DNA from: Flaccisagitta enflata
Lineage: Eukaryota; Chaetognatha; Sagittoidea; Aphragmophora
NCBI GenBank assembly: GCA_965153355.1
Contig: OZ231126.1
Span: forward strand, 71,734,001-71,798,000
Direction: 5' to 3'
DNA length: 64,000 bases
Shown here: positions 1 to 14,800 of the stretch, piece after piece
How positions within the stretch are numbered: position 1 is the stretch's first letter
How the letters are laid out: every line of letters begins with the position of its first letter
Translations under genes and position numbers: made by a program
Notes under the pieces: model-generated
What the model was told of the DNA's origin: nothing
Databases searched by the model: none
What the model saw: only the letters and a program-made list of their open reading frames with translations

Positions 1-79
1 GACACTTAAATACCTTCCTCCAGTTTAGGCTGTCATTCCATGAACCCCACTGTAGCATTAATGCAGCATATCTGTTTAC

Positions 80-3351
<3,272 letters not shown>

Positions 3352-3392
3352 CTAGTAAGTGCGCATGTGTGCGATTGTGCATGTGTGATTGC

Positions 3393-3468
<76 letters not shown>
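3393..3468. repeat. (GA)n microsatellite
   Basis: About 75 bp of pure GA. On the minus strand it is a CT tract ending about 40 nt upstream of the acceptor of the exon starting at 3351. Confidence 0.95.
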
Positions 3469-3473
<5 letters not shown>

Positions 3474-3529
3474 TTTTCATTTTTCAACTATGAAATACTT
3501 TCTTTAAGAAAGTTTCTATTTGTTTTTTA

Positions 3530-4250
3530 AGAAAGTCATTTTTTGGGCAAGCCTTCAATGTTTTTAAATTTTTAGCAGTTTCAAGGCTTGAACGTTTTTA
3601 AATTGTTCTTAATTCAAACGCACTTTTTAAACTTGTTTAAGAACGGTTAATTGGTTAAGAACGGTTAATTGGTTAAGAACGGTTAATTGGTTAAAGTTTG
3701 TTATTAAGGAGAAGATGAAGAAAAATGTTCATAAAACAACAAAGCAGTAGGTTTAATCATTTCAAATGAATTAAAATCAATAAAAGTAGTAAAAAGATAC
3801 ATACTACATAAATTGAGACATAATTTGCTGAACTGAAAAGACAGTCTGTCTTCATGCTTCTCTTTTTATAAGAACACTTTATAAAAACATCAGCCTCAGA
3901 TTTAGCCAAAAAATAAGAACATCTTAAGAAGATGCTCAGCCTTCGATTTAAAGATAAAAATATAAATTTTCAAAAAAGTAGTAAAATTAGAATAAAAACC
4001 CTGAATAATAGATATTTTGATAATGCTTTCTAAAATCAAAATTCATTATTTTATACATAATAATTTTACATTTCTTTTTATTTTTACAATTGCTTAAAAA
4101 ACAAACTTTTATATTAACATAGATATATAATCAAAAAATTATCTAATTAAAAAATAAGAACATGTTAAGAACGCTTGAGCCTCAAGGGTTGAAAATAAGA
4201 AGGCTGAGGCTGACTTTAAAAATCCATGTTCTTATAAAATGAAAAGCGTG
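3530..4250. mobile_element. AT-rich inverted-repeat element (TATAAGAAC family) and 17-bp repeat
   Basis: From about 3853 to 4250 the ends read TTTTATAAGAAC and GTTCTTATAAAA, forming terminal inverted repeats of a ~400-bp miniature element. The same family occurs at 7090-7516 and as a fragment at 29950-30060. Upstream, at about 3648-3700, AAGAACGGTTAATTGGTT is repeated three times in tandem. No gene is seen. Confidence 0.65.
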
Positions 4251-4314
4251 TAAAAATAATTGATTAAAAGATATTGATAAATTGATAGATTGCAATATCT
4301 AGATTATTTCTTTA

Positions 4315-4506
4315 CTATCCAGATCTAGCTACTAAGTAATAACTTGGGGACACTGCCAAAGTGCCCATTAGTCTGTCAAACGGATAATGTTCTTTTGTTA
4401 CAGATGATCGGGATAGGTCAAATAACGCTACCTCTATCGTTTCAATATTTTTGTTCAGGATGGAAGTGAAAACAAATAAACAATCCTCCCCCACAGTACC
4501 TGACAT
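4315..4506 (-). other. Unassigned 63-codon reading frame
   Basis: A minus-strand frame with fairly ordinary amino-acid composition and few low-complexity residues. I recognise no family, and no convincing acceptor/donor pair or link to the CIMIP2-like exon at 5033-5143 is visible. It could be chance or an unrecognised exon. Confidence 0.15.
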
Positions 4507-4619
4507 TCATCTACTGTATGTACTGATTGAGTGATCTGCAAGTTATTGATTGAAAAAAAATGACAAACATTCGCTGATTAATTTAGCTTGCACCTCCTAG
4601 CTCGAATTCCCATTTACTG

Positions 4620-4775
4620 TTTTTTAGTTGCGGACACGCAACTCTATAAGAGCCTTTGTCCGTCCGTCCGTCCGTCGGTCCGTTGGTGTGCACGAGTTGA
4701 AAAGTGTGAAAACGCGCATTTCCGCCCCTGCCCACCCGTCCGCAACTGGTATGGCCGTGTATCCGGCCTTGTTTT
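4620..4775 (+). repeat. Short hairpin/(GTCC)n interspersed element, full length
   Basis: Left end TAGTTGCGGACACGCAACT (hairpin), then CTATAAGAGCCTTTGTCC, (GTCC)n, a spacer, and right end CCTGCCCACCCGTCCGCAACT...GTATCCGGCCTTGTTT. The stem of the left hairpin recurs in the right end as GTCCGCAACT. Confidence 0.8.
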
Positions 4776-4877
4776 CTCCTTTTTCCAGAAGCAAGGGTTC
4801 GCCCACAGCTTATCATACAGTTATTGTCACATAGTAAACAACTTAAAACAAGATATGTAGTCGAAGAAACTAACACT

Positions 4878-4990
4878 TCGCACCTCTCGGTCAGGATTCC
4901 GGTTGGAGAAAATCTCAATTTAAAGTGTTTTGAAAAAAAAATAAATGAACACATCACAGATTTTTGCACAGGGGACCTAAAAGTCTGCAG
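4878..4990. repeat. Fragment of the foldback element found at 51523-52920
   Basis: GGAGAAAATCTCAATTT, a gap, then CAGATTTTTGCACAGGGGAC closely match the left arm of the nested element in intron 2 of light-chain gene A (about 51735-51810). Confidence 0.7.
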
Positions 4991-5032
4991 GCGCACGGTA
5001 AACCACACATATCGCGAACGTCATCAGCTTAC

Positions 5033-5143
5033 CAGCCAGAACGAGTTTGCCGGAAGAAGCCACGCAGGGATTCTCGAACAATGATTTTGTCGAATTGGCA
5101 AACGTCTTGCCTTCACTCTTGTACTTGAACTGCGGAACAAACC
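5033..5143 (-). CDS. Exon of a FAM166/CIMIP2-like ciliary microtubule inner protein (DUF2475)
   Basis: The acceptor is CTCTCTCAG, ending a long CT tract, and the donor is CTG|GTAAGC. The 111-bp exon is phase 1 at both ends and codes for GFVPQFKYKSEGKTF, then a Ser/Asn/Thr stretch, then a segment ending SSGKLVLAG. The order GxxPQxKxxxGxTf...S..LVL is, as I recall it, the repeat of the FAM166/CIMIP2 family, small proteins inside ciliary and flagellar doublet microtubules. The usual PGYTG just before this motif would be in the previous exon, which I could not place. The next exon, expected below 5000, is also not identified. An ATG exon at 5421-5466 has a good donor and the right phase but lacks the expected Gly, so it is left out. 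Either a gene with large introns or an orphan exon. Confidence 0.6.

Positions 5144-5229
<86 letters not shown>
5144..5229. repeat. (GA)n microsatellite ending at a splice acceptor
   Basis: About 85 bp of GA. On the minus strand the CT tract forms the polypyrimidine tract and runs directly into the CAG of the CIMIP2-like exon. Confidence 0.95.
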
Positions 5230-5234
<5 letters not shown>

Positions 5235-5546
5235 AACGTACTGTAGAACTAGAAGGAGAAAAGTGGGCAAGCTGCGGAAAGTGAGATGCTCTCACGGGCG
5301 CCCAATCCATGAATCACTCGAAAAGTCGTTACTTTTTAGGACTTTTCCCCGAGTCGAGGAGAGGAAATGATAATGAGAATTTTTATCGCAAGTCACGCAT
5401 TTTCACGTTAAGCAACTTACACGTGCACTTTTGCGCACACTCGTTCGGAGAAGCGTGCGATCTCATAACCGACTAAATGTGCACACAGCTTCGCATTATT
5501 ATAGCTCCTGGTCTGGAGCAAAAGCGCGCTTCAATATCATTTCTCA

Positions 5547-6144
5547 AAGATTTTTAGATGCATCCTCGCATCTCTGTAAGACGGAAAATTGTCGTAGGAA
5601 AATGAAGTGTTTCACCATACTTTTGGCATTACCAATAAAGGCGTCTCTCGCCGTAGGAAAAAAAGTCGTAAGTGCGAGGTTTTGGTATTTTTTGTGATTG
5701 TATTTTGTCTGGTAAATCGCCTTTTTTATTCTCCCGGCATCTTTTTGGTTTGTTCCACTCTCCACATGTGTTTCTCTGTTTGTTCTTTGTTTGCTCGTCT
5801 CTTTCTCTCTCTCGCTCTCTCGCTCTCATATTCATTTTCTCTCTCCTATTCTCATTTTCTCTCTCCCTTCTCTCTCTCTCTCTCTCTCCCCCTTTTCTCT
5901 CATGTAACACGGGGTTACAATATTGTTGCAGACAGGTGGACAGAGGCATCCAACCTCCATCCACAATCCAACCCCAAACGCATCATCTCCAGCATTTACA
6001 AACTTGATTTTTGTAACCCACGTAAGCTCAACTTTTGCATCCTTGCTGAATCCTTGCAGAATCTCTCCCTATGTGTGTGTTTGTGTGTTTCTCTCGGTCT
6101 GTCTGTTTGTTGGTCTGCATTTCTGCCTGACTGTCTGTACTCTT

Positions 6145-6214
<70 letters not shown>

Positions 6215-6230
6215 AAATATATCAATCTTT
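5547..6230. repeat. Short-element fragments and CT/GA microsatellites
   Basis: TTTTTAGATGCATCCTCGCATCTC at about 5550 is a hairpin variant of the short element. A degenerate CT block lies at 5800-5895. A right-end fragment (GGGGTTACAATATTGTTGC) is near 5912, and 6150-6209 is pure (GA)n. Open frames here are low complexity and no gene is supported. Confidence 0.75.
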
Positions 6231-6532
6231 CCGAAAATTGCAAAAAATGTAGCTCCATAACTATTGATCAAACAGAATTCTGCTTGGCGTCATCTGAAAG
6301 AGGAGAATTAGCTCTTTCTTAACTATTAATTTCATGCGTAGTCTCATTTGGCCCTCAAAACTGATCAACTTCCTCAAACGCTTCATGAGAAAAAGGGAAA
6401 TCCAAAAAACTCTGCAAGACTCAAAAAGACCGAAGGGACTTCGTCACTTTGGCTTTTTTCCAAATTATCAGGAAAATAATGAAGCTGGACTGCTTTTAAG
6501 GGAGAAATTGTCTAAGACACTTGGTGCATACT

Positions 6533-6727
6533 TTTTAGTCACGTGCATGCGACTCAACAACCCGCTCTTTTCGTCGGTCCGTTGGTCAGTCCGTCACGCT
6601 TATCTTTTTTGGTGTTACGGGCGGTTTTGGGGTTACTGCTCCTGCCCAATTGCTTGGTTGGTCAATTTCATCAGTGCCCCTGCCCACCCGCACGCGACTA
6701 GGGTAGCCTTGTATCCGGTCTTGTTTA
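6533..6727 (+). repeat. Short hairpin/(GTCC)n element
   Basis: Left hairpin TAGTCACGTGCATGCGACT, spacer with GTCGGTCCGTTGG, right end CCTGCCCACCCGCACGCGACT and GTATCCGGTCTTGTTT. Confidence 0.75.
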
Positions 6728-6825
6728 TCATATTTTGACTTAAAATGTAATTTGAACTATGCGATTCACATGAAAAAAGTAAAAAAATGATGTATTTTAT
6801 TGAATTTCTGCTAACACTTTTTTTA

Positions 6826-7052
6826 TTAGTCGCGTGCTACGCGACTCTACACCCCGCTATGTCGGTCGGTTGGTTGGTTGGTCGGTTGGTCGGTCGGTCG
6901 GTCGGTTGGTTGGTTGGTCAGTCCCCTTTTTACTTTTTCGGCGTTTTTGAGCTTTTTGAGCATATGGCTCCTGCCCAGATACCCTAGTGACCTTCTCCAG
7001 CACTGCTCCTGCCCAACCACACGCGACTAGGGTAGCCGTGTATCCAGCCTTG
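6826..7052 (+). repeat. Short hairpin/(GGTC)n element
   Basis: Left hairpin TAGTCGCGTGCTACGCGACT, long (GGTCGGTT)n, spacer with GGCTCCTGCCCAGA, right end CACACGCGACTAGGG and TATCCAGCCTTGTT. It starts about 100 bp after the copy at 6533. Confidence 0.8.
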
Positions 7053-7089
7053 TTATTTTCTAAGGTCAAAATTCTAAAAAAAACAAATA

Positions 7090-7516
7090 CACTCTTTTTT
7101 TTTATAAGAACATCATTTTTTTTAAGGCTTTATGTTCTTATTTTCAACGCCAAATAAAGCCTTCAACGCTCTTAGAACGTTCTTAATTGCAAATACTTTA
7201 TAAACTAAAGGAAACCTTATAATATCTTATTACTCAATTATACTAAATATATTTCTATTAAATACTGTTAAAACAAATGTCAATCATTAAAGTCTGAGAA
7301 TATCTTTATGATATTTATTTAAGAATTATAGAATATAATATTAATTTTGTTAAAATTCAAGTATTTTCTTAATGTTTTTTTACATCATCGTTATTAAAAA
7401 TTTTTTCTCAAGATTTCAAGCCTTCGTATGTTCTTAAGATGTCCTTAATTTTGGGGCCATTTGAAGCCTTGATGTTATTATAAAGTAGGTTCTTATAAAA
7501 AAATCTTGAAAGAGTA
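7090..7516. mobile_element. Miniature inverted-repeat element (TATAAGAAC family)
   Basis: Ends read TTTTTTATAAGAAC and GTTCTTATAAAAAA, with ACTCTTT beside each. The inside repeats motifs such as AAGCCTT and GTTCTTAA in both orientations. It abuts the 13-bp satellite that follows. Confidence 0.7.
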
Positions 7517-7540
7517 TGGGTCCGCGACTGGGGACAATTA

Positions 7541-8428
7541 GCGTTGTCAAACGGCGTTGTCAAACGGCGTTGTCAAACGGCGTTGTCAAACGGCGTTGTC
7601 AAACGGCGTTGTCAAACGGCGTTGTCAAACGGCGTTGTCAAACGGCGTCGTCAAACGGCGTCGTCAAACGGCGTCGTCAAACGGCGTCGTCAAACGGCGT
7701 CGTCAAACGGCGTCGTCATACGGAGTCGTCATATGGAGTCGTCATACGGAGTCGTTATACGGAGTCGTCATACGGAGTCGTCATACGGAGTCGTCATACG
7801 GAGTCGTCATACGGAGTCGTCATACGAAGTCGTCATACGAAGTCGTCATACGGCGTCGTCATACGGCGTCGTCCTACGGCGTCGTCCTACGGCGTCATCC
7901 TACGGCGTCGTCCTACGGCGTCGTCCTACGGCCTTGTCCTACGGCCTTGTCCTACGGCGTTGTAACACGGCGTTGTAACACGGCGTTGTAACACGGCGTT
8001 GTAATATGGCGTTGTCAAACGGCGTTGTCAAACGGCGTTGTCAAACGGCGTTGTCAAACGGCGTTGTCAAACGGCGTTGTCAAACGGCGTTGTCAAACGG
8101 CGTTGTCAAACGGCGTTGTCAACAGCGTTGTCAAAGGACATTGTCAAAGGACATTGTCAAAGGACATTGTCAAAGGACATTGTCAAAGGACATTGTCAAA
8201 GGACATTGTCAAAGGACATTGTCAAACGACATTGTCAAACCACATTGTCAAACGACATTGTCAAACGACATTGTCAAACGACATTGTCAAACGACATTGT
8301 CAAACGACATTGTCAAGCGACATTGTCAAACGACATTGTCAAACGACATTGTCAAACGACATTGTCAAACGACATTATTAAACAACATTATTAAACAACA
8401 TTATCAAACAACATTGTCAAATGACACT
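7541..8428. repeat. 13-bp satellite of about 68 units with graded variants
   Basis: The array starts as GGCGTTGTCAAAC and changes in blocks: GGCGTCGTCAAAC, GGAGTCGTCATAC, GGCGTCGTCCTAC, GGCGTTGTAACAC, back to GGCGTTGTCAAAC, then GGACATTGTCAAA and GACATTGTCAAAC. Because 13 is not a multiple of 3 and the unit has no stop, all three forward frames are open for hundreds of bases and give the same 13-residue repeat. I regard these frames as by-products. Confidence 0.95.
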
Positions 8429-9150
8429 GTCGGTTGAAAAATGCTGAAGTTATGCACATTTTTCACTTATAGGCTGGTAGGCTAGTTGGGTGGAGGGTAG
8501 TTGGATGGTAGGCTGGTTTGGCCGGTTAGCATGCTAAAATCTATACAATTCAAATACATATGTTGATTCCTTCCATTAAGAGACTACATACCAAGTTTCA
8601 ACCATATCGGTTGAAAAATACCTGAGTTGTGCACGTTTTTAACTTTTAGGCTGGTAGGCTAGTTAGGTGGTAGGCTGGTTTGGCCGGTTAGCATGCTAAA
8701 AAACCTTTACAATTCAAATACAAATGTTGAGTTCTTTCATTTAGTGACTACATACCGAGTTTCAACCAAATTGGTTGAAAAATGACTAAGTTGTGCACGT
8801 TTTTCGCTTTTAGGCTGGTAGGCTGGTTGGGTGGTAGGCCGGTTTGGCCGGTTAACATGCTAAAATCTGTACAGATCAAATACATATGTTGTGTCCTTCC
8901 ATTTAGAGACTACATACCAAGTTTCAACCAAATTGGTTGAAAAATGCCAGAGTTATGCACATTTTTCACTTTTAGGCTGGTAGGCTAGTTGGGTGGTAGG
9001 CTGGTTTAACCGGTTAGCATGCTAAAATCTATACAATTTAAATACATATGTTGAGTCCTTCCATTTAGAGACTAGATACCAAGTTTCAACCAAATCGGTT
9101 GACAAATGCCAAAGTTATGCACGTTTTTCACTTTTAGGCTGGTAGGCTGG
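8428..9150. repeat. ~165-bp tandem repeat, four to five copies
   Basis: Units begin near 8431, 8607, 8774, 8932 and 9101. They share CGGTTGAAAAATG, TTTTAGGCTGGTAGGCT, CCGGTTAGCATGCTAAAA, ACATATGTTG and CCAAGTTTCAACC, with a few percent divergence and small length differences. The last copy is cut short. Confidence 0.9.
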
Positions 9151-10970
9151 TTGGGCCGGTTGGATGGGTCGGATCATGACATACGCATAGGATGTAAAGC
9201 GGCTTACCCTAGTACAACTTCTCTCCAAATATGAAGCAAATCGGTCAAGGCGTTCAAAAGTTAGCCCATTTTTAAAAGTGTGGACAACGACGACGACAAC
9301 GACGACGACGACACCCACCCGCCTCGAATTATAGTCCGCGTCGGAATGGTATTCCGTCGCGGACAAAAAAAGTGTACAGGGAAATTTTACATTTTGAAAA
9401 ACATAGTTCTTTTTGTAATTGATTTGGGAAGAGAACTATGTTCTTTCTTTTTTCATCTTTTTATTTCCTATGCAAATTTAGAATTTTGACCAGCCCCCTG
9501 TCAGTGACCAAAAAATGAAATGAGTACAAATTTTCACAACAATTTTTTTGGAAACATTGGCTAAACTTGGTCCTCCTTCTAAATAAATGCAATTTTTCCT
9601 TTAGATATTATTAATTTTTTCTGCTCGCAATAGGGTTGATATTCTTATTCTACACCTTTTTTAGGACTTGTGTGCAAAAAATTAGAAAAAGTTACTTTTT
9701 TTGATTTTTTCAAAGGGTTTTGGGCTAGGGGACGGACATTAGACTGACATCGGCTCAAGCAAAAAAGGGAAACATTAATCCTTACCTGGGACTCAAAAAA
9801 TCGAAAAACGTTTTTTGATTTTTTTCTTAACAAAAACTTGCGCCAACCAACTCTCCCACTCAATCTTTCATTTGATCACTCATTCTATCATTCATTCATA
9901 AATAAACAACATTCATTTATTAAAAAACGTTCAATCAATGAGGACGCATCGTTGGCCTACTTGGCCGTGTTATATTTGCATTACCCTGATATCCGGGGAT
10001 GTGATAAGGATCCTTCTTGAATTCGGGATTAAAAATGGGCGGCACGAAACTGCCGATATTATCACAAGACATACTTTATCAGGAAGAGAGAAATAATGAG
10101 ACAAAATCAAAGGAAAAAAAAAAACTTGAATAAAACAAACAGAAATAAAGAACTTATAAAATCGACAGTAAGAACGATCGGCGATGGTAAAGTTACTAAC
10201 TAAGGGCTAACTTCTTATTCCACCAGACCATTTCTATCGATGATATCGAATATCATTAATATATGATTAATGTCTCAAGTATTTTTGTTAACATGCGATT
10301 GTAATATCAAGAAAAAAAAGTGTTCCATTTTTTTTTCAATACTGCCACACGATTGATAAAAGGGGGATGTTGTTTTCCGAGACAATAACAATAAAGGGGG
10401 TGATTATTGTTTCTTTTTTAAAAATTATGCATTATACTAACGCATTATACTAACGCATTTCATTGGCAATTTCACGTTCAGTTCCATGCCTCGAATCACG
10501 GAGACATGACTCTTTTATTACTGATAAATATCCTCCACCGAAGAGCGACGTTCTACGAAAACAATTAAACAAACAAACGAAGAAAAAATACAATATCGAT
10601 GATAGATTAAAGAGAGAGTGTGTAGAAGCGAGTTTAGACATGAAAAATAAAGTTCACACAATGAAACAATTTGAATGAAACATAGGAGCTAAGAGTAAAA
10701 CGACAGTTTTTTTTTTTTGATTCATCAAAAACTTATAAGTTCAAAACGTGGGGAAAAAGATATACACAGATAAAAACTGTTATAGTGTATGACTGTCAAC
10801 GCCCCACCTGGAGTTCACACATTTATCAACAGAGAACGACATACTGGTGGCATGGCGCTTTGAAGTATTCATTTCAAACAATCAAAACAATTTCATTATT
10901 AGGCCCATATCTGAATAAAGAGGCCTTTCAAAAAAGGCTTTTAATCTCATTCCGGATGTAAACAAATTGA
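9150..10970. other. No recognisable gene
   Basis: AT-rich DNA with a (GAC)n stretch at 9285-9312, a fragment like the short element near 9940-9965 (GAGGACGCATCGTTGGCCTA) and poly-A/T runs. Reading frames are short and match nothing I know. Confidence 0.6.
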
Positions 10971-10974
10971 ATTG

Positions 10975-11218
10975 AGGGCGTGTTTCTGGTGTAGACAACA
11001 ATCGCGATTATTCCTGTACATCGCGTTTACAGCGTGAACACATTTGAATATCATTATTATACAAATGAATGAGTGAAATGAGCAAGCAAGCAAAGCTAGC
11101 AAAAAAAAAAAAAGAAAGTAAAATAATGTACTTCCATATAAATTAATTGGTTTAGCAGCGCGAGCGAACGAAGGTAGCGAGCGACCAAGTGGCCCATAAA
11201 AATTTAGAAACACGCCCT
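10975..11218. mobile_element. Miniature inverted-repeat element, ~244 bp
   Basis: Terminal inverted repeats AGGGCGTGTTTCT and AGAAACACGCCCT. The end sequence would suit a hAT-like element, but no clean target duplication is visible. Confidence 0.6.
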
Positions 11219-12204
11219 TTGATAAATATGGGCTTCAATCGCAATCATGAGAAAAGGCAAAAATTTTCACGCTCTTTTTGTTTTTTATCATTTCACTTCT
11301 TTTATTTCTTTTATTCGACAAAAGTTATAAAGTAATTGAAAATGTACTGATCACTTCGCAAAATACTAGGGATGGTTCCCGCATGTATAGTTCATTTTTT
11401 AGGAAATCAATTTTTTAATGAATAAGACACGGAGCAAGATCGCGTGAAATTTGTCAGTCACATGCTTTGAGCGTACCATTTAGCATCTTGGTTTTGAAGC
11501 CATCCCTCAGCAAGTGCTCAGCTGCACCCAAGTACTGTAATAAGTAATCCCTCTTGGGTTTTGACCACTTCTGTAGCCTGCTTGTGGAATACAAACGTCA
11601 AATTTGAAAAGAAAAATCAGAAAAAAATCTAAATCTCGCTACAATGTTCCATATGTCATAATTTCTAGCTGTTGTTATGGCCAGAAAATGAACATTACTC
11701 CCTCTCCAGTGGACCAAACCCTTTCAGGGTATCACAAGGTTTGTACAAAAAAATTTGCCACCCCATGACTTAAAATTTTGGTTCCTTAATAAGAAGTTAT
11801 TTCAAATTTCCATTATTACAACAAGAAATTGAAAAAAAGTAAAAAAAAAGGTTTGACCAAAAATTAGCATACTTCCCGATGTCGCAAGGTCACAAGATTT
11901 GAGAACTAGTTAGGGGGATACTTCGGCTGGTTACGTCTCAATTTTTGTCTTAATCGGGCCATTTTAAGACTCGATTTTGAAATTCTTTCTCTTGGCTTTA
12001 TGTCATTTCAGGATTTTGGAAAAAAACATTTTGAATTTTAAAAATTATGAATAATGAAATGGGTCAACAATTTTGCATTTTTAAAAACGTACGCACCTAG
12101 ATAATCAATTTCACTAGGTGCGTACGTTCTTCGTTTTTCCATTTTCTCATTTTCAATGCAAATTCATAATTTTTAATGAAAATGGTCAGGTCTTGTTTCC
12201 TGTT
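11219..12204. other. No recognisable gene; possible outer arm of the giant palindrome
   Basis: The stretch GCAAGATCGCGTGAAATTTG near 11443 occurs as its reverse complement near 17245, suggesting the palindrome once extended this far. A small perfect hairpin, ACGTACGCACCTAG...CTAGGTGCGTACGT, lies at about 12088-12127. Confidence 0.5.
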
Positions 12205-12324
12205 GATAGTCAGGGAGCTTAATAGCAGAACCTATAATGTAAGGTCAAAATTACCAAAAAGCTTTGGAATTTCTCTATTTTGGCATATTTTTTCGTGCTG
12301 AATACAAATCTGACCTCCGTTTTT

Positions 12325-13091
12325 GGGCAGCGGCCCCGAAGGGGACGATGTCCTGTAGAACACAGGGGGACTTTCGTTCGTTCGTGCGTACGTCCCCCCC
12401 CCCCGCCTTGAGGCTCAAATCTCAACCTCGAGGCTCAAATCCTAGCCTCGAGGCTCAAATCTCAGCCTTGAGGCTCAAATCTCAGCCTCGAGGCTCAAAT
12501 CTCAGCCTCGAGGCTCAAATCTCAGCCTCGAGGCTCAAATCTCAGCCTTGAGGCTCAAATCTCAGCCTCGAGGCTCAAATCTCAGCCTCGAGGCTCAAAT
12601 CTCAGCCTCGAGGCTCAAATCTCAGCCTCGAGGCTCAAATCCCAGCCTTGAAGCCCAAATCCCAGCCTCAAGGCTCAGATCCCAGCCCCAAGGCTCAAAT
12701 CCCTGCCTCAGGGCTCAAATCCCAACCTCAAGGCTCAAATCACAGCCTCACGGCCTAGATTCCAGCCTCAAGGCTCAAATCCCAGCCCAAAGGCTCAAAT
12801 CCCAGCCTCAAGGCTCAAATCCCAGCCTCAAGTCTCAAATCCCAGCCTCAAGGCTCAAATCCTAGCCTCGAAGGCTCAAATCTTAACCTTGAAGACTCAA
12901 ATCCCGGCCTTGAGGCACAAATCCCAGCCTCAATAATACACGGAAGAATGAACAAACGAACGAAAGTCCCCCTGTGTTCTACAGGACATCGTCCCCTTCG
13001 GGGCCGCTGCCCTGCTACCGATCACTTACAAACACCAACATACAAAGCAGGGCAACGGGTATCGCTGACCACATATTGCCCTTGGGCGACT
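12325..13091. mobile_element. Foldback element with a 20-bp minisatellite core
   Basis: Left arm GGGCAGCGGCCCCGAAGGGG, then GATGTCCTGTAGAACACAGG, GGGACTTTCGTTCG and a C tract. The exact reverse complement lies at about 12953-13012. The core (12405-12935) is about 26 units of GGCTCAAATCTCAGCCTCGA that drift in sequence from left to right. The right end continues to GGGCAACGGGTATCGCTGACC. Confidence 0.9.
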
Positions 13092-14262
13092 GGTTAAATA
13101 TTTTTTGAACCTCCTTTTCAAAAATCTATTTTTTTGCAATTTTTGGGGTAAAAACGAATTTTTTGGCTATTTAGAGTACACTGTTGTCGCCTGGTTGCAT
13201 TTCTTAGTCAAACCTAACATGAACTGAAGTGAATACACAGTTTACAAGAATCTGGCCGCCATATGGGGACTGTACATGGTGAAAAACAGGCCTAAAATGG
13301 CCCAAAAAAGCAAAAAACAGCATTTTTCTAAAAATATCAGTGTTATTTAAAAAGATTTTGTCAATCACTCTCAATTAAGTCAGAACTAGGATTGATATAC
13401 TCATTGAGAGCTTTGAACTTTGATTCCAAGGTCAATTCGGCCCAAAAAACAGACTAAGTAGGGCTTAAAATGGCAAAAATTGGCATTTTAATCAAATAAA
13501 TCATGATTATTTAGAATTTTTTTGTTAATCTCACTCAATCAAGCCAGAAATAGGTCAGATACACTCATTGAGAGCTTAGGACGCTGATAGAGGGGTCATA
13601 CCATGCCAAAAGCAGGCCAAAAATGGCCTAAAATAGCCAAAATCGGCATTTTCATTATCTGGATCATTGTTATTTTGAATTTTTTCGCTTTTCTCACTCA
13701 TTTCAGTCAGAATTAGGTCAATTTTATTCATTGAGAGCTTTGAACATTGATACAGGGTCATAACAGGCCAAAAATAGGCCAAAAATGACTTAACATGGCC
13801 AAAATTGGCATTTTCATTATCAGACCATTGTTATTCTGAATTTTTTCGCTAATCTCCTTCGATTCAATTGGAACTAGGTCAAATAAACTCTATGAGACAT
13901 TTAGAAATTGATGTTGGGCCTCAACAGGCCAAAAACAGGCTAAAAATGGCCTAAAATGGCCAAAATTTACCTTTTCATCTTAAAATTCACAATTGTTTGA
14001 ATTTTGTTTTATGTAATTCTCACTATATCTAGTCAGAAGTAGGACAAATATACTCATTGAAAGCTCTGGACACTGATACAGGGGTCATAACAGGCTAAAA
14101 ACAGGCCAAAATGGCCTAAAAAAGCCAAAATTTGCATTTTTATCTTACAGGTCATTATCAAAAGAAACTTTTTTGCCAATCTCGTTCAATTCAGTCAGAA
14201 CTAATCAAGTTTACTCAACGAGAGCTTTAGAAACTATTACCATAACAATAACAGGCCAAAAA

Positions 14263-14800
14263 TAGTCGCAAAAGCGTTACATGGTCAGCGGTACCCGATG
14301 CCCCTAAGTTAGTGTATGTGGGAATAAGATTATGAGAGGGGCAGCGGCCCCGGAGGGGCTGATAACCTATGATTCTACACAGGACGATTTTCTCCGGTTT
14401 GGGAAGCTGGTTTGGAGGGCCGAGAGGCCTGATTTTGGCTTTGAAAGATCTGATTTAGGGTGTGAGAGGCTTGGTTTGGGGTCTGAGAGGCTTGACTTGA
14501 GGTCTGAAAGACCTGATTTGGGTCTGAGGGGTCTAATTTGGGGTCTGAAAAGCCTGATCTGGGGTCTTGGAGGCCTGATTTGAGGTCTGAGAGGCCTGAT
14601 TTGGGGTCTGGGAGGCCTGATTGGAGGTCTGAGAAGCCTGATTTGAGGTCAGTAAGGTCTGATTTGGGGTCTGAGAGGCTTTATTTGAGGCTTGGGGGAG
14701 GGGGGGGACGGACGGACAGACGGACGGATGGAAAACAGAAACCAGAGAAAATTGCCCTATGTGGAATCATAGGTCATCGGCCCCTCCGGAGTTGCTGCCC
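14263..14800. mobile_element. Foldback element with a GGCCTGATTTGGGGTCTGAGA core
   Basis: Long arm TAGTCGCAAAAGCGTTACAT, GGTCAGCGGTACCC, GGGGCAGCGGCCCCGGAGGG. The core is about 15 units of roughly 20 bp, GAGGCCTGATTTGGGGTCT, then a G tract and (GGAC)n. The short inverted arm is AATCATAGGTCATCGGCCCC, TCCGGAGTTGCTGCCC. It sits at the centre of the giant palindrome, flanked by AACAGGCC on both sides. Confidence 0.9.

Noticed and set aside
5421-5466. Possible first exon of the CIMIP2-like gene on the minus strand (ATG...ACGT|GTAAGT, phase 1).
   Set aside because: Phase and donor fit, but the joined residue is Trp rather than the expected Gly and the usual PGYTG is absent, so the match may be chance.
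7541-8428. Could the regular array be a CRISPR array?
   Set aside because: The 13-bp units have no spacers and the context is animal nuclear DNA with introns.
7516-8437. Six overlapping 118-149-codon frames with 13-residue repeats.
   Set aside because: A 13-bp stop-free unit keeps all three forward frames open automatically; the frames shift variants in step with the DNA.
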